Assembly (NCBI RefSeq): GCF_030317145.1 | Contig: NZ_JASZYE010000001.1 | Span: 1,736,001 to 1,800,000, forward strand | Source of the DNA: Variovorax flavidus | GTDB taxonomy: Bacteria > Pseudomonadota > Gammaproteobacteria > Burkholderiales > Burkholderiaceae_C | Direction of reading: 5' to 3' | DNA: 64,000 bases | Shown here: piece after piece, positions 25,034 to 34,107 of the stretch | Numbering within the stretch: the stretch's first letter is position 1 | Layout of the letters: each line of letters starts with the position of its first letter | Notes under the pieces: model-generated | Told to the model about the DNA's origin: nothing | Databases searched by the model: none | Seen by the model: the letters and a program-made list of their open reading frames with translations, nothing else | Translations under genes and position numbers: made by a program

Positions 25034-26344
25034 TCAAGAGTTCCCGTGCGAATCCCGGTCCAACTCCTGGTCAAGTGAAAAGCTATGTGCCAGGATATGC
25101 TTGGAATCCGTGTACGACTCGGTCATCTCCGCCATGCTCAGAAGAAGCCACGCGACCCACTGACTGAGGTTTTGCAAGTCTGTTGAATCCACGTGGTCAT
25201 GCATCGCCCGGTGGACTGCCCGGGATCGCTTCCCGTACAAGGCCACTAGGCGTGCGCGGGTTTCCAAATACTCATCCTTGGAGATCATGCCCAGTGGGCC
25301 GAATGTGAGCACAGCGGCCGTTCCGATCGAAACTGATCGAGTAATGTCCTCGCCGGCAGAGAAGAATCCTTCGATGCAACTCCAGTATTTGACCAACCGC
25401 ATGACTTCAGATGAGTCCCTATGCGCGTCAGCGAACCAAAATACGGCACGAACGACTGCTGCCTCAAGGGGAGTTCTATGTTTCTTTTGAAGAATGTCGC
25501 GAAGCCGGCAGTAGCCGGCAACAGGCTCACTTTCGGTGGCGAAGGACGAAGTGACTTCGTAGTCTTGTCCCTTCCTCATCTGCCTTCCGAAGCCTAGGCC
25601 ATCCTCTCCGGAGGCCCATGAAAGATAGACACTCACCGGGGTCCTTGCTTCCTCCGGCGATACGACCGCGCCTATCCTGAAGGCTTCGGCACCGCCCTCG
25701 TAGGACGATGCTGCCAAGATGGCAAATAGACCGGCAGTGAGACGAGCATGGTCAAAGAACTCTCTGCGGGCGACTCGCTCAGTGCCCTCTACCGTGCCCA
25801 AGAACCACAATTGTTGGCGGCCCATTTGGTCCATGAGCGTTGGAAGACTCCCGCGCCGGTCGAGGATGCCTTGGTCTTCCAGTACCTTTTCGCTAGGCCG
25901 CACCAAACTAAATCGACCGACCTCGAACGTATCCAGGCCGGTGAGTTGAACACCATACATGGAGACTACGAAACCTCTTTGGCGAATGCTGCCCTGAACT
26001 TGCTCTCGAACGAGCTGAACGAACTCATCCGCTGTCTCTGGCTGCTGGTCGTGTTGGATAAGCTCCTGAAGCACGTTCTTGCATGCTGTCCACACGTCCG
26101 AATAATCTGCCCTCGCGCCAAACAGATTCGCAGCGTCAATAGTAGAGACAAGGCTCTTGAAATGAGATAGTCCTGAGTCGGTCAGCAGCATCCGGCCGTT
26201 ATCGGGTCGAACCTGAAACTCCCTCGCAAGGATTTTCTGGAAATCGAGTCGTCGGACGGTCTCCACGTCCATCGACATCCAAGACTTAGTTCCATACAGA
26301 CGATCGAGCGCGTGCTGAATCGTGCGAGATTGCTTCGGCGTCAT
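25034..26344 (-). CDS. Apea-like HEPN domain protein, probable defence RNase
   Basis: The 436-residue protein has a C-terminal helical domain of the Apea-like HEPN type. The stretch VRAVFWFADAHRDSSEVMRL leads to YWSCIEGFFS, then ITRSVSIGTAAVLTFG and, at residues 373-378, RSRAVH, an exact RX4H motif, the catalytic signature of HEPN ribonucleases in toxin and antiviral systems. The N-terminal 250 residues are of unknown type. It is the last gene of a four-gene minus-strand set, 20 nt after the MmeI-like enzyme. I infer an RNA-cleaving abortive-infection role or coupling to the restriction enzyme; this is not proven by the sequence. Confidence 0.7.
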   Translation of the reverse strand: MTPKQSRTIQHALDRLYGTKSWMSMDVETVRRLDFQKILAREFQVRPDNGRMLLTDSGLSHFKSLVSTIDAANLFGARADYSDVWTACKNVLQELIQHDQQPETADEFVQLVREQVQGSIRQRGFVVSMYGVQLTGLDTFEVGRFSLVRPSEKVLEDQGILDRRGSLPTLMDQMGRQQLWFLGTVEGTERVARREFFDHARLTAGLFAILAASSYEGGAEAFRIGAVVSPEEARTPVSVYLSWASGEDGLGFGRQMRKGQDYEVTSSFATESEPVAGYCRLRDILQKKHRTPLEAAVVRAVFWFADAHRDSSEVMRLVKYWSCIEGFFSAGEDITRSVSIGTAAVLTFGPLGMISKDEYLETRARLVALYGKRSRAVHRAMHDHVDSTDLQNLSQWVAWLLLSMAEMTESYTDSKHILAHSFSLDQELDRDSHGNS

Positions 26345-26364
26345 TCGCTGATAGGCGGTGCGCG

Positions 26365-29247
26365 CTAAGGGTTACTGCGCTGCTGGTTCAGCGCCAGCAG
26401 GCGGCGCAGGATGTCCTCGTCCGACCATTGCGGGGTGTAGTCGTTCCAGCCGTAGGCAGCGGCGACAGCTTTGTCCAACTCTTCGTGCGCCAACGTCAAC
26501 CACGCTGGGCGCGCGTTGTAGAGGTTGGTGAGAGTGCGCCTTTTCAGATCGGCTTCATGGCCCGGCTTGGCAACAGGACGCTTGGGGAACCCGGCTGATT
26601 GCTCTTCGGGAGTGATTGCCCAATCGGTCCACTCGGGCGGGCTGAGGTAGTGGTCGCGCAGCTTGATGAGCCCTTGCGCTGCTGTTGCGATCGCCCTCGC
26701 GTTTTGGTCGGCTGCGTATTCCGCCGCAGGGATGTTGGGCGACAAGCCTTCGGGAAACGGAAAGGTCTCAAAGCAGGTGGTGGGCGTGTAGCGGGGTCGG
26801 TCTTCCAGTGACGAACCCGAACGCAATGCCCAAACTTCGTGAATGCGCGACTGAAGAATCCCGATAGAAGTGTCGTCATCTCGCGCCACGACGACCAGCG
26901 CATCACCGGGAACGACCGCCATGTTTGTCCAGGCACAGAGGTAGTGCTTGGCGTGGCGCGGAATCGAGATGTACCGCGAAAGTCCCTTGAGCGCCGCGAA
27001 CATGTCAGGTCGAGGCCGCCACAACTGCCACCAAGGATAGCCCTGCGCATCTTCCATTCGAGCGCGGTTCAGTCGCACATTTTCTAAGGCCGCAAACGGC
27101 CGCTCGAAAAGGGAGGCATCAAGTTTTTCCCGAACGCCAAAATTGACGATGAAGCGGTCAAGTGGTCGCGTCGTAATCTCGTCCGCAACACAGTATGGGC
27201 GCACCACAGCGGACATCGGCTCGCTGTTGGCGTTGGCTGGTTCGCGCAGGATTATTCTGGCTTCGTCCCCATCGAGATTGAACGAGGCGCAGGGCAGCCC
27301 AAGTTCCAGACGGCGCTTCTTCTTGATTTCAGCACGCGGCGTGACGCCTTGAAATGACCTGTTGAGGTTGTCCGCGATGCTTCCCGCCATCGTGATGTCG
27401 ATGTCCGCCGTCAGGTCTGCATGGATAGCGGGAACTACAACGTTGTCGAGCTTCGCGGCCTGCCCCTCGCCGAAGCCCACCATCGAAACCCTAACTGCCG
27501 CGCCATCGTTCACCCATGGCTCGTCGCTCCACGCAAGAAAGATGCGTGAGGTTTCCACAATTCGTTCTAGCACCGTGCGGTTCGCACCGCCTCGTATAGA
27601 GTTCGTAGAAACCAGGCCCGCCGCTTGCAACTGGCCCGCTTCTATCTGCGCTCGCGCTTTCTCGAACCAATAGCAGACAAAATCGGCTCCACCGGGCACG
27701 CGGTCCGCATAGGCCTTCCGCAGCGTTTCCACATAGTCACCGCCCAACTCGCCGCGCATCCTCTTATCGCCAATGAACGGCGGGTTGCCCACAACTGCAT
27801 CGGCCCGCGGCCATGCGGCTTCGGTTCCGTCCCCATCCAACAACGCGTCTCGGTGTTCGATGCCGTCCAGCGGCTTCAGAATCGGGTTCAGGCTGTGCGC
27901 CCAGCCGTTCTGCCGGCACCACTGGATGTCGCCAATCCACACCGTGACTCGCGCCAGTTCCGCCGCGAACCCGTTGATCTCCAGACCCAAGATGTTGTGC
28001 GGCCCGGTTTGCAAGCTGACCTCGGCTTGCAGGCCCAGTTCCTGCGCCTCGATTTGCGCGCGCTTTTCTACGTCGCGCAGCGCCTTGAGCGCCAGATATA
28101 GAAAGTTGCCGCTGCCGCATGCGGGGTCGAGCACGCGAAAGTCGGCGAGGCGCAGCAGAAAGCCTTGATAAAGCGCTTGGCCCTGTTGCAGTGGTTCGTT
28201 TGCGCGGAACTTGTTGCCGCGCGTTTTCACCATGCCGAACTTCGGCGCGACCTTGGCGATCTTTTCGCGGACGGCTTGCCACTCAAGCAGCAACGGGTCA
28301 CGCACCAGCGGCTCCACCAGCTTTGCTATCGTGCCCGTGTCGGTGTAATGCGCGCCAAGGGCGGCGCGCTTGGTGCCCAGACCGCGCTCGAACAGCGTGC
28401 CAAAGATGGTGGGGTCAATCGCGCGCCAATCCATGTCGGCGGAAGCGGCGCGTAGCCTTTCTAGGTCGGTGGCGGTCAGCGTAGGAACGGCAATCTGCTT
28501 GAACAGGCCGCCGTTGAACCATTCGATGTCGTCGTCGCCATACTCACCTTTTGGTTCCCGCATGGCCTTGAACAGCTTCGTGATGCGATCGGTGGCCTTC
28601 GCTACGTCGCTTTTGGCGGCGGTGAGCAGGCGGGTAAAAATCTTCTCAGGCAATAGCCCCTCGTCTTCGGCGAACATGCTGAACAAGCACTGAACCAGGA
28701 AGTGCGCCACCTGATTGCTGTCTTGCCCACGTTGGCGCATGGCTTCGGCCAGGCCGGCATAACGCTGGGCGGCTTCTTCGGTGACGGCAGCGGTGGATTT
28801 TTCGGGTCGAAGCTTCAACGGGTCGGTGAACACCCACTTGAGCATTTGTCGGTTGCCGTCATCCACCAGATCTTCGATGCGGATCTCGCGCGGTTCGTCC
28901 GGGTAGCCAGTAAAGGCGGTGTGGATGATGATGTGCTCGCGGTCGCACACCACCAACAGCGGCGGGCTTTCAAGTTGCAGCGAGTAGTCGGTCAGTTGTT
29001 TGAGCGCTTTGTCGAGGTCGCGGCCTGGCTTCTTGTTCTCCCACGCGAAGTGGCCGCGCTTCCACACATCGGCCCAACCATCGCCGCCCCCGGACTTCTT
29101 GGCACCGCGCTCGAAGCAGTAGTTGTCGGCGTCGCGCGGCTTTTCGACGCCAAGCAGTTCGCATAAATCATCAAAGTGGGCTTGAGCCCCGGCGCGTTCG
29201 GTGAGCTTGTTTGATTGCCAGCGGGCGATGAATTGGGCGGGGGTCAT
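26365..29247 (-). CDS. MmeI-like (type IIL) single-chain restriction-methylation enzyme
   Basis: The 960-residue protein combines nuclease and adenine methyltransferase. The N-terminal nuclease motif is Asp60 - nine residues - Glu70-x-Lys72 (in DVWKRGHFAWENKKPG), the same spacing as in MmeI. The methylase has motif I DPACGSGNF (374-382) and motif IV NPPF (488-491). The C-terminal third, from about 620, should be the DNA-recognition domain (LWRPRPDMFAALKGLSRYI). MmeI enzymes methylate one adenine of an asymmetric site and cut about 20 bp away. It lies in a cluster with two HEPN-type genes inside an integrated element, which supports a phage-defence role. Confidence 0.85.
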   Translation of the reverse strand: MTPAQFIARWQSNKLTERAGAQAHFDDLCELLGVEKPRDADNYCFERGAKKSGGGDGWADVWKRGHFAWENKKPGRDLDKALKQLTDYSLQLESPPLLVVCDREHIIIHTAFTGYPDEPREIRIEDLVDDGNRQMLKWVFTDPLKLRPEKSTAAVTEEAAQRYAGLAEAMRQRGQDSNQVAHFLVQCLFSMFAEDEGLLPEKIFTRLLTAAKSDVAKATDRITKLFKAMREPKGEYGDDDIEWFNGGLFKQIAVPTLTATDLERLRAASADMDWRAIDPTIFGTLFERGLGTKRAALGAHYTDTGTIAKLVEPLVRDPLLLEWQAVREKIAKVAPKFGMVKTRGNKFRANEPLQQGQALYQGFLLRLADFRVLDPACGSGNFLYLALKALRDVEKRAQIEAQELGLQAEVSLQTGPHNILGLEINGFAAELARVTVWIGDIQWCRQNGWAHSLNPILKPLDGIEHRDALLDGDGTEAAWPRADAVVGNPPFIGDKRMRGELGGDYVETLRKAYADRVPGGADFVCYWFEKARAQIEAGQLQAAGLVSTNSIRGGANRTVLERIVETSRIFLAWSDEPWVNDGAAVRVSMVGFGEGQAAKLDNVVVPAIHADLTADIDITMAGSIADNLNRSFQGVTPRAEIKKKRRLELGLPCASFNLDGDEARIILREPANANSEPMSAVVRPYCVADEITTRPLDRFIVNFGVREKLDASLFERPFAALENVRLNRARMEDAQGYPWWQLWRPRPDMFAALKGLSRYISIPRHAKHYLCAWTNMAVVPGDALVVVARDDDTSIGILQSRIHEVWALRSGSSLEDRPRYTPTTCFETFPFPEGLSPNIPAAEYAADQNARAIATAAQGLIKLRDHYLSPPEWTDWAITPEEQSAGFPKRPVAKPGHEADLKRRTLTNLYNARPAWLTLAHEELDKAVAAAYGWNDYTPQWSDEDILRRLLALNQQRSNP

Positions 29248-29304
29248 TCGAATTTTTGTTGTGCGTATCAGCTTTAAGCAGCCAGAGAGCTAGCCGATGC
29301 CGCT

Positions 29305-29823
29305 CTAGTTGAGGCGCGCTATAGACAACAACTCCTGCACCACGTCGCGTAGGGCAGGACTGATCTTGTCGATGTCCTGCCGGAACGCGTTGTATCGCCG
29401 GTTGTGGGCTGCCTTATCGCCAACCTCCTTGAGCTTCGGCAAAACCAGTCTGGCGCTGCGCCCGATGGTCCAAGCTTGCTCAGTCAGAGCCTTGTCGATC
29501 AGGTCCTTCAAGAAAAGGTAGTTGCCATCCTTGTCTTTGATGCTGTTCTCGATCTTGTAGGTCTCGTAGCACTCAATGATGAGTGTCTCGATGAGGCGCC
29601 GGATCATCACCGAGGACGCGTCGTACCAGCCGCTCTGATAGCAACCGTTTATCTGGTGGGCGACGCGTTCAATGTAGCCGCGCGTACCTTTCACCAAGGC
29701 CATATAGATTACGGGCTCTTCGTACGAGGGCGCAGTGGCAGACGGCGGCTTGATCTCCTCGTGCACGAGCCGCTGCAACTCAGCGGCCAGACCGAGCGTC
29801 TCCGCTGCTGTGTGGCGTTCCAT
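29305..29823 (-). CDS. HEPN/DUF4145-like protein
   Basis: The 172-residue all-helical protein resembles DUF4145/HEPN-like proteins found in many defence islands: DASSVMIRRLIETLIIECYE is the conserved first helix pair with Arg and Glu, and KEVGDKAAHNRRY near residue 140 is the conserved G-x-x-AAH turn. The start is the ATG at 29823 (a GTG directly before it is an alternative). It follows the DUF5343-like gene after 4 nt, so the two are likely co-translated and may form a complex. Its role is inferred as antiviral or toxin-like. Confidence 0.62.
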   Translation of the reverse strand: MERHTAAETLGLAAELQRLVHEEIKPPSATAPSYEEPVIYMALVKGTRGYIERVAHQINGCYQSGWYDASSVMIRRLIETLIIECYETYKIENSIKDKDGNYLFLKDLIDKALTEQAWTIGRSARLVLPKLKEVGDKAAHNRRYNAFRQDIDKISPALRDVVQELLSIARLN

Positions 29824-29827
29824 CACT

Positions 29828-30535
29828 TCAGCCGATGTATGAACCTAAGTGCTTGGACATGCTCGCAAAAATGCGATCGATCTGCTCAGGGGTTGTGTCT
29901 GGGCTAATGTGCACTTGCACGTCTATATGGACAGACGGCAGCTTGCGAAAGCCGTGCTGGGCTGTAGCAGGTCCGTGTTCCTGTGCCGGCGCAGTTGGTG
30001 CCGGTTGCACGGCAGCGCTGGCTTTTGCTGAAGCCTTCTTAGCAGACGGCGTTGACGCCTTTGTGCTTCTCGCGGCTGGCGCGGCCTTCGCGTCTCCTTC
30101 AGGCGTCGAGAGATCGCCTTGACTCAGCAGCATGTAGGTGTCGGCAAACATCTTTCCTGCCGTTTCGCCAACCTTGCTGTTCTTCATGAACCACTTCTTG
30201 ATTCCTTCTTTCTGAGAAGCATCGCCTTCCGGATAGGCTTCAATCAAAGCCTGCGGATAGGTGGCCGCGCGAATCTCTTTGCACACGGCTGCATACTCAT
30301 CGTCGTGTCGCCAGCGCTCAGCAAGGTCCGTCGGCTTGTTGTCTTTGTCGAGGATGCCGAGGTCACGAAGTGGGCTGAGGACGTTTGAACGAGCTGACGC
30401 GTCAGTCATATCGCTTGTCGAAGTGACGTAGTCGGGCCCAACGGCGGTCGGCATCGCCTTGGCGAACCGTGCGCGCAAGAGCACCCAGATTCGCTTACTA
30501 ATTTTTGGGTATGTGGTCGCCTTCTCGATTGCCAT
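29828..30535 (-). CDS. DUF5343-like protein
   Basis: The 235-residue protein has an N-terminal winged-helix-like DUF5343 part: YPKISKRIWVLLRARFAKAM, then NVLSPLRDLGILDKDNKPTD, and EIRAATYPQALIEAYPEGDA. It is joined by an Ala/Lys/Pro-rich linker (about 150-195) to a short C-terminal part with alternating hydrophobic residues (SVHIDVQVHISPDTTPEQID), possibly an assembly domain. It is the first gene of the four-gene minus-strand set. DUF5343 proteins are often beside HEPN-type genes in defence regions, but their function is not established as far as I know. Confidence 0.62.
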   Translation of the reverse strand: MAIEKATTYPKISKRIWVLLRARFAKAMPTAVGPDYVTSTSDMTDASARSNVLSPLRDLGILDKDNKPTDLAERWRHDDEYAAVCKEIRAATYPQALIEAYPEGDASQKEGIKKWFMKNSKVGETAGKMFADTYMLLSQGDLSTPEGDAKAAPAARSTKASTPSAKKASAKASAAVQPAPTAPAQEHGPATAQHGFRKLPSVHIDVQVHISPDTTPEQIDRIFASMSKHLGSYIG

Positions 30536-30881
30536 TCCTCGTCTCCGTCTTGCTATAGATCGGGCAATCGTAGACAGTTGTTACAAGACGAAGGCCATTG
30601 GCTCACTCATTTCGTACGATTTGTTGGCAATCTGCCGAATAAACCACACCGGCGCCGGACTGCCGTCGCGTTAGGCTGATGCCAGGGCCGGATACCGAGG
30701 GCGCGGGCAGGCCCGTATGTTGCCGCTGCCGCAGCAGCAGTCTTCATCGGCGGCCTGCAGCTTGAGCTAGCAAGTGCTACCTTCAGCTAGCGCAAAACCG
30801 GGGAAACGGTCCGGGAACGACACAAGGGAAAATGGCGAAAGGTAGGCGCGGCGCGGCTTGCCGCCCGATTTCGACTTTTGT
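30536..30881. other. Right end of the island, non-coding
   Basis: I see no gene here. The region has GC lower than its flanks near 30550-30650 and contains AGCTAGC twice (30766-30772 and 30786-30792), which could be integrase arm sites. It must also carry the promoter of the DUF5343-like gene. An 80-bp GC-rich part near 30690-30760 shows no clear hairpin. Confidence 0.5.
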
Positions 30882-30938
30882 ACCGAAGATGTCGAAGGCA
30901 ATGACCTTGAGGTCGCTGCCGTCAAGTACCTCGCTCAT
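30879..30938 (-). pseudogene. Displaced 5' end of the native haloacid dehalogenase gene
   Basis: Reverse strand from the ATG at 30938 reads [20 protein letters not shown] and then leaves the dehalogenase family (KVEIGRQAAP). This equals the first 20 residues of the enzyme whose remaining part is at 14388-15050. The ATG overlaps the eda stop (ATGA), showing that the native gene was coupled to edd-eda before the island split it. Any product from this start is a nonsense peptide of about 50 residues. Confidence 0.82.
30882..30914. other. Putative right attachment site (attR)
   Basis: Direct imperfect copy of 15057-15089 (28 of 33 bases). It lies in the leftover native 5' end of the dehalogenase gene, next to eda. 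With the left copy it bounds about 15.8 kb carrying the integrase, which is how the island limits were set. Confidence 0.72.
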
Positions 30939-31576
30939 CGTGCAAGCTGGCTCGCCTCTCGCGCGAGCGCCTCGATGCGCGCCCAATCGCCCGCGGCGAT
31001 GGCGTCAGTGGGAACGATCCACGAGCCGCCCACGCAGGCGACGTTGGACAGCGCCAGGAACTCGTGCGCATTGCCAGCATGGATGCCGCCCGTCGGACAG
31101 AACTTCACGTCGCCGAACGGCCCTTGCCATGCCTTGAGCATCGCGAGGCCGCCAGCCTGCACGGCCGGAAAGAACTTGAGTTCGGTCAGACCGTCTTCCT
31201 GGGCCATCATGATTTCGCTGCCCGTCGCCACACCCGGCAACAGAGGCAAGCCGAGGTCATGGCATGCCTTGCCGACGGCGCGCGTGTAGCCCGGACTGAC
31301 ACCGAACTTCGCACCGGCCAGCGCCGAGGCCTGCGCATCGGCGGCGCTCCGGATCGTGCCCGCGCCTGCCACGGCTTCCGGCACTTCCTTGGCAATGGCT
31401 TCGATGCATTCGAGCGCCTCGCGCGTACGCAGCGTGACTTCGAGCATGCGGATGCCGCCCGCGACCAAGGCGCGCGCCAGTGGCACCGCATCCTTGACGT
31501 CGTGCAGCACGATGACCGGAATGACCGGGGCGTCGCGCATCACGTCGAGCGCGGAGATTGAATTTGTCACAGCCAT
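30935..31576 (-). CDS. eda: 2-dehydro-3-deoxy-6-phosphogluconate aldolase
   Basis: The 213-residue class I aldolase splits KDPG to pyruvate and glyceraldehyde 3-phosphate, the last Entner-Doudoroff step. Seen are [20 protein letters not shown], the catalytic Glu in [21 protein letters not shown], the Schiff-base lysine in [12 protein letters not shown] and FCPTGGI. The ATG at 31576 lies 10 nt inside the end of edd, so the genes are coupled. Its own stop overlaps the start of the interrupted native dehalogenase gene. Confidence 0.96.
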   Translation of the reverse strand: MAVTNSISALDVMRDAPVIPVIVLHDVKDAVPLARALVAGGIRMLEVTLRTREALECIEAIAKEVPEAVAGAGTIRSAADAQASALAGAKFGVSPGYTRAVGKACHDLGLPLLPGVATGSEIMMAQEDGLTELKFFPAVQAGGLAMLKAWQGPFGDVKFCPTGGIHAGNAHEFLALSNVACVGGSWIVPTDAIAAGDWARIEALAREASQLAR

Positions 31577-33405
31577 GTGCAGGCTCCTTCTTCGGCGGTC
31601 AATGCATTTCGGCGCATGCCGGCAAACAGGTCGCGGCCAAGGCCGTGACCGTTGGCGGTACGCAGTTCGTCGGGCAGCGTCGCGGTCTCGCGAGCGGCCC
31701 ATTCGTCGTCCGGCAGCAGCACGGTGAGTGTGCCGGCGATGGAGTCGAGACGGATCAGGTCGCCGTCGCGCACTTTGGCGAGTGGTCCGCCAGCGGCGGC
31801 TTCGGGTGAGACATGGATCGCGGCCGGCACCTTGCCCGAGGCGCCGCTCATGCGGCCATCGGTGACCAGTGCCACGCGGAAGCCCTTGCCTTGCAGCACG
31901 GAAAGCGGCGGCGTGAGCTTGTGCAGTTCGGGCATGCCATTGGCCTGCGGGCCTTGCCATCGCACGACGCAGACCACGTCGCGCTCCAGTTCGCCGGCGT
32001 TGAAAGCCTGCTGCAACGCCGCCTGCGACTCGAACACGCGGGCCGGTGCCTCGATCACATGCCGGTCGTCCGGCACCGAGGACACCTTGATCACGCTGCG
32101 CCCGAGGTTTCCGCTCAGCAGCTTCAGGCCACCAGTGGCGCTGAAAGGCGTCGACACCGGCCGCGCAACGGCATCGTTCTTCGACGGCGCGGCGGCATGC
32201 CACTTGAGCACGTGTTCGTCGGAGGGGGCTCCCGTCAAGCTGGGGATGTTTGCGAATTCGCGAATGCCGCCGGCGCGCACAGTGAGCACGTCGCCATGCA
32301 TCAGCCCGGCGCCGAGCAGTTCGCCGATCACGAAGCCCGGTCCGCCCGCGGCCTGGAATTCGTTGACGTCGGCGCTGCCGTTCGGATAGACGCGTGTCAG
32401 CAGCGGCACCACCTCCGACAACTCGGAAAAATCATTCCAGTCGATCAGGATGCCTGCGGCGCGTGCGACGGCGACCCAGTGGATCAGGTGATTCGTCGAC
32501 CCGCCCGTCGCCAGCAGCGCGGCCATGGCATTGACGATGACGCGCTCGTCGACCATTTCGCCGATCGGCGGCACCGGAAAGTCCTTGTCGGCGGCGCGAC
32601 CCAGCACGGTACGCACCGCTTCGCGCGTGAGCGCCTCGCGCATCGAATCGCCAGGCTGGATGAATGCCGTGCCCGGCACGTGCAGGCCCATGGCCTCGAG
32701 CAGCATCTGATTGCTGTTCGCCGTGCCGTAGAAGGTGCAGGTGCCCTGCCCGTGGTAGGCCTGCATTTCCGCATCGAGCAGGCCCTGGCGGCCCACGAGG
32801 CCCTGCGCCGCCTGCTCGCGCACCTTGGATTTGGCGCTGTTCGACAAGCCCGAAGGCATCGGCCCGGCGGGCACGAAGACGGTCGGCAAATGACCAAAGT
32901 GCAGCGCGCCGATGAGCAAGCCCGGCACGATCTTGTCGCACACGCCGAGCAGCAAGGCAGCGTCGAACATGTCGTGCGTGAGCGCCACAGCAGTGCTCAT
33001 CGCGATCACGTCGCGGCTGAAGAGGCTCAGTTCCATGCCCGGCGTGCCCTGCGTGACGCCGTCGCACATGGCAGGCACGCCGCCGGCCACCTGCGCGGTG
33101 GCGCCGAGGCGGCGAGCCTCGTGCTTGACGATGTCCGGATAGCCCTGGTACGGCGCGTGGGCCGAGAGCATGTCGTTGTAGGCGGTGACGACGCCGATAT
33201 TGGGGGCGCGCTCGCTCACCACCCTGAATTTGTCGTTCGCCGGGATGCCCGCCACCGCGTGCGCCACGTTGGCGCAGCCCATGCGGTCGGAGCCGCGGTC
33301 GCGGTTGCGGGTTTCGGTCAGGCGCTGGAGATAGGCGCTGCGCAGCGAACGGCTGCGCTCGCGGATGCGCTCGGTGACATCGCGGACTGTGGGGTGTGTA
33401 GTCAT
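31567..33405 (-). CDS. edd: Phosphogluconate dehydratase
   Basis: The 612-residue enzyme dehydrates 6-phosphogluconate to KDPG using a 4Fe-4S cluster. Family features are [40 protein letters not shown] (with the cluster Cys), [10 protein letters not shown] and [18 protein letters not shown] near the C-terminus. I chose the ATG at 33405 because [18 protein letters not shown] is the usual Edd start; the longer frame adds 18 unlike residues. It is first in the edd-eda operon. No zwf, pgl or glucokinase gene is nearby. Confidence 0.96.
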   Translation of the reverse strand: MTTHPTVRDVTERIRERSRSLRSAYLQRLTETRNRDRGSDRMGCANVAHAVAGIPANDKFRVVSERAPNIGVVTAYNDMLSAHAPYQGYPDIVKHEARRLGATAQVAGGVPAMCDGVTQGTPGMELSLFSRDVIAMSTAVALTHDMFDAALLLGVCDKIVPGLLIGALHFGHLPTVFVPAGPMPSGLSNSAKSKVREQAAQGLVGRQGLLDAEMQAYHGQGTCTFYGTANSNQMLLEAMGLHVPGTAFIQPGDSMREALTREAVRTVLGRAADKDFPVPPIGEMVDERVIVNAMAALLATGGSTNHLIHWVAVARAAGILIDWNDFSELSEVVPLLTRVYPNGSADVNEFQAAGGPGFVIGELLGAGLMHGDVLTVRAGGIREFANIPSLTGAPSDEHVLKWHAAAPSKNDAVARPVSTPFSATGGLKLLSGNLGRSVIKVSSVPDDRHVIEAPARVFESQAALQQAFNAGELERDVVCVVRWQGPQANGMPELHKLTPPLSVLQGKGFRVALVTDGRMSGASGKVPAAIHVSPEAAAGGPLAKVRDGDLIRLDSIAGTLTVLLPDDEWAARETATLPDELRTANGHGLGRDLFAGMRRNALTAEEGACTWL

Positions 33406-33476
33406 GGGATGGGTCGCTCGGCCGGAAAGCCACCATGCGGCGGCGGCTCGGAAGTGCATGGTAGCAAGTCGAAATG

Positions 33477-33503
33477 AAAAAGCCCGGTCAGACCGGGCTT
33501 TTT
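33477..33503 (-). terminator. Bidirectional intrinsic terminator
   Basis: AAAAAGCCCGGTC and GACCGGGCTTTTT are perfect arms around one central A, giving a GC stem with T-tracts on both strands. It lies 22 bp after the stop of the minus-strand OmpA-like gene and upstream of edd, so it isolates the two units. Confidence 0.9.
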
Positions 33504-33525
33504 CACTCTCGCGCGCAATGTGGAA

Positions 33526-34065
33526 TCAGTCCACCAGCTTGACTTCGACCCGGCGGGCTTCGGCGTTGGTGCCCGTACCGGTGGCCACGGCCGGCTTCTG
33601 CAACTCGACCTTGTCAGCCGGAACGCCGAGTCCGTTCAACACGTCGCGCACCGTTTCGGCGCGCTTCTTGGCGAGTTGTTCGTTGGCGGCGGCATCGCCG
33701 GTCGTGTCATGGTAGCCCGACACCACCGCCTTGCGACCGCTCTCGACCCCCTTGATCACTGCAGCCAGCGCCTCGGCAGCGCCAGGCGCCAGGTCGGCGC
33801 TCGCGGTGGCGAAGTAGAAATTGACGACACCGCCCACGACGCGGATGCTCGCGCCGTCGGGAATCACGACCGTGACGGTTTCCGTCACGACCGCCACGGT
33901 GATCGGCGCGGCTGCCGCAACCACCGGCTGGGCTGGCGTGCCCGCGACGTGATTCTTGTGATACAGCACGATTCCGATCACGAAGAAGATCACCAGAGCG
34001 ATCAAGCCGAGGAGGAAGGCGAGGATGAAGTTCTGTTGACTCTCGTCATCGACGGTGGCGGACAT
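33526..34065 (-). CDS. OmpA-family protein with one membrane helix
   Basis: The 179-residue protein has a short polar N-terminus, one membrane helix (about 13-34, FILAFLLGLIALVIFFVIGI), a linker and a C-terminal OmpA-like peptidoglycan-binding domain: VVNFYFATASADLAPGAAEA, then VVSGYHDTTGD and ELAKKRAETVRDVL-like (QLAKKRAETVRDVL). It would be held in the inner membrane and bind the cell wall, like MotB- or TssL-type anchors. No stator or secretion partner is next to it. The ATG at 34065 follows GGAGACC. A terminator follows the gene. Confidence 0.85.
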   Translation of the reverse strand: MSATVDDESQQNFILAFLLGLIALVIFFVIGIVLYHKNHVAGTPAQPVVAAAAPITVAVVTETVTVVIPDGASIRVVGGVVNFYFATASADLAPGAAEALAAVIKGVESGRKAVVSGYHDTTGDAAANEQLAKKRAETVRDVLNGLGVPADKVELQKPAVATGTGTNAEARRVEVKLVD

Positions 34066-34107
34066 GGGGGGGTCTCCGTAGTTGAGGGGTCGGTAAATAA
34101 TGGTGCG

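Noticed and set aside
30783..30986. 67-codon minus-strand frame taken as a gene
   Set aside because: Only 20 codons from 30938 match the dehalogenase start; the rest is read-through into eda antisense and island DNA. It is listed as a displaced 5' fragment instead.
33477..33503. Hairpin as a regulatory attenuator of edd
   Set aside because: It is a simple perfect stem with T-tracts on both strands right after the OmpA-like gene, best explained as a terminator.
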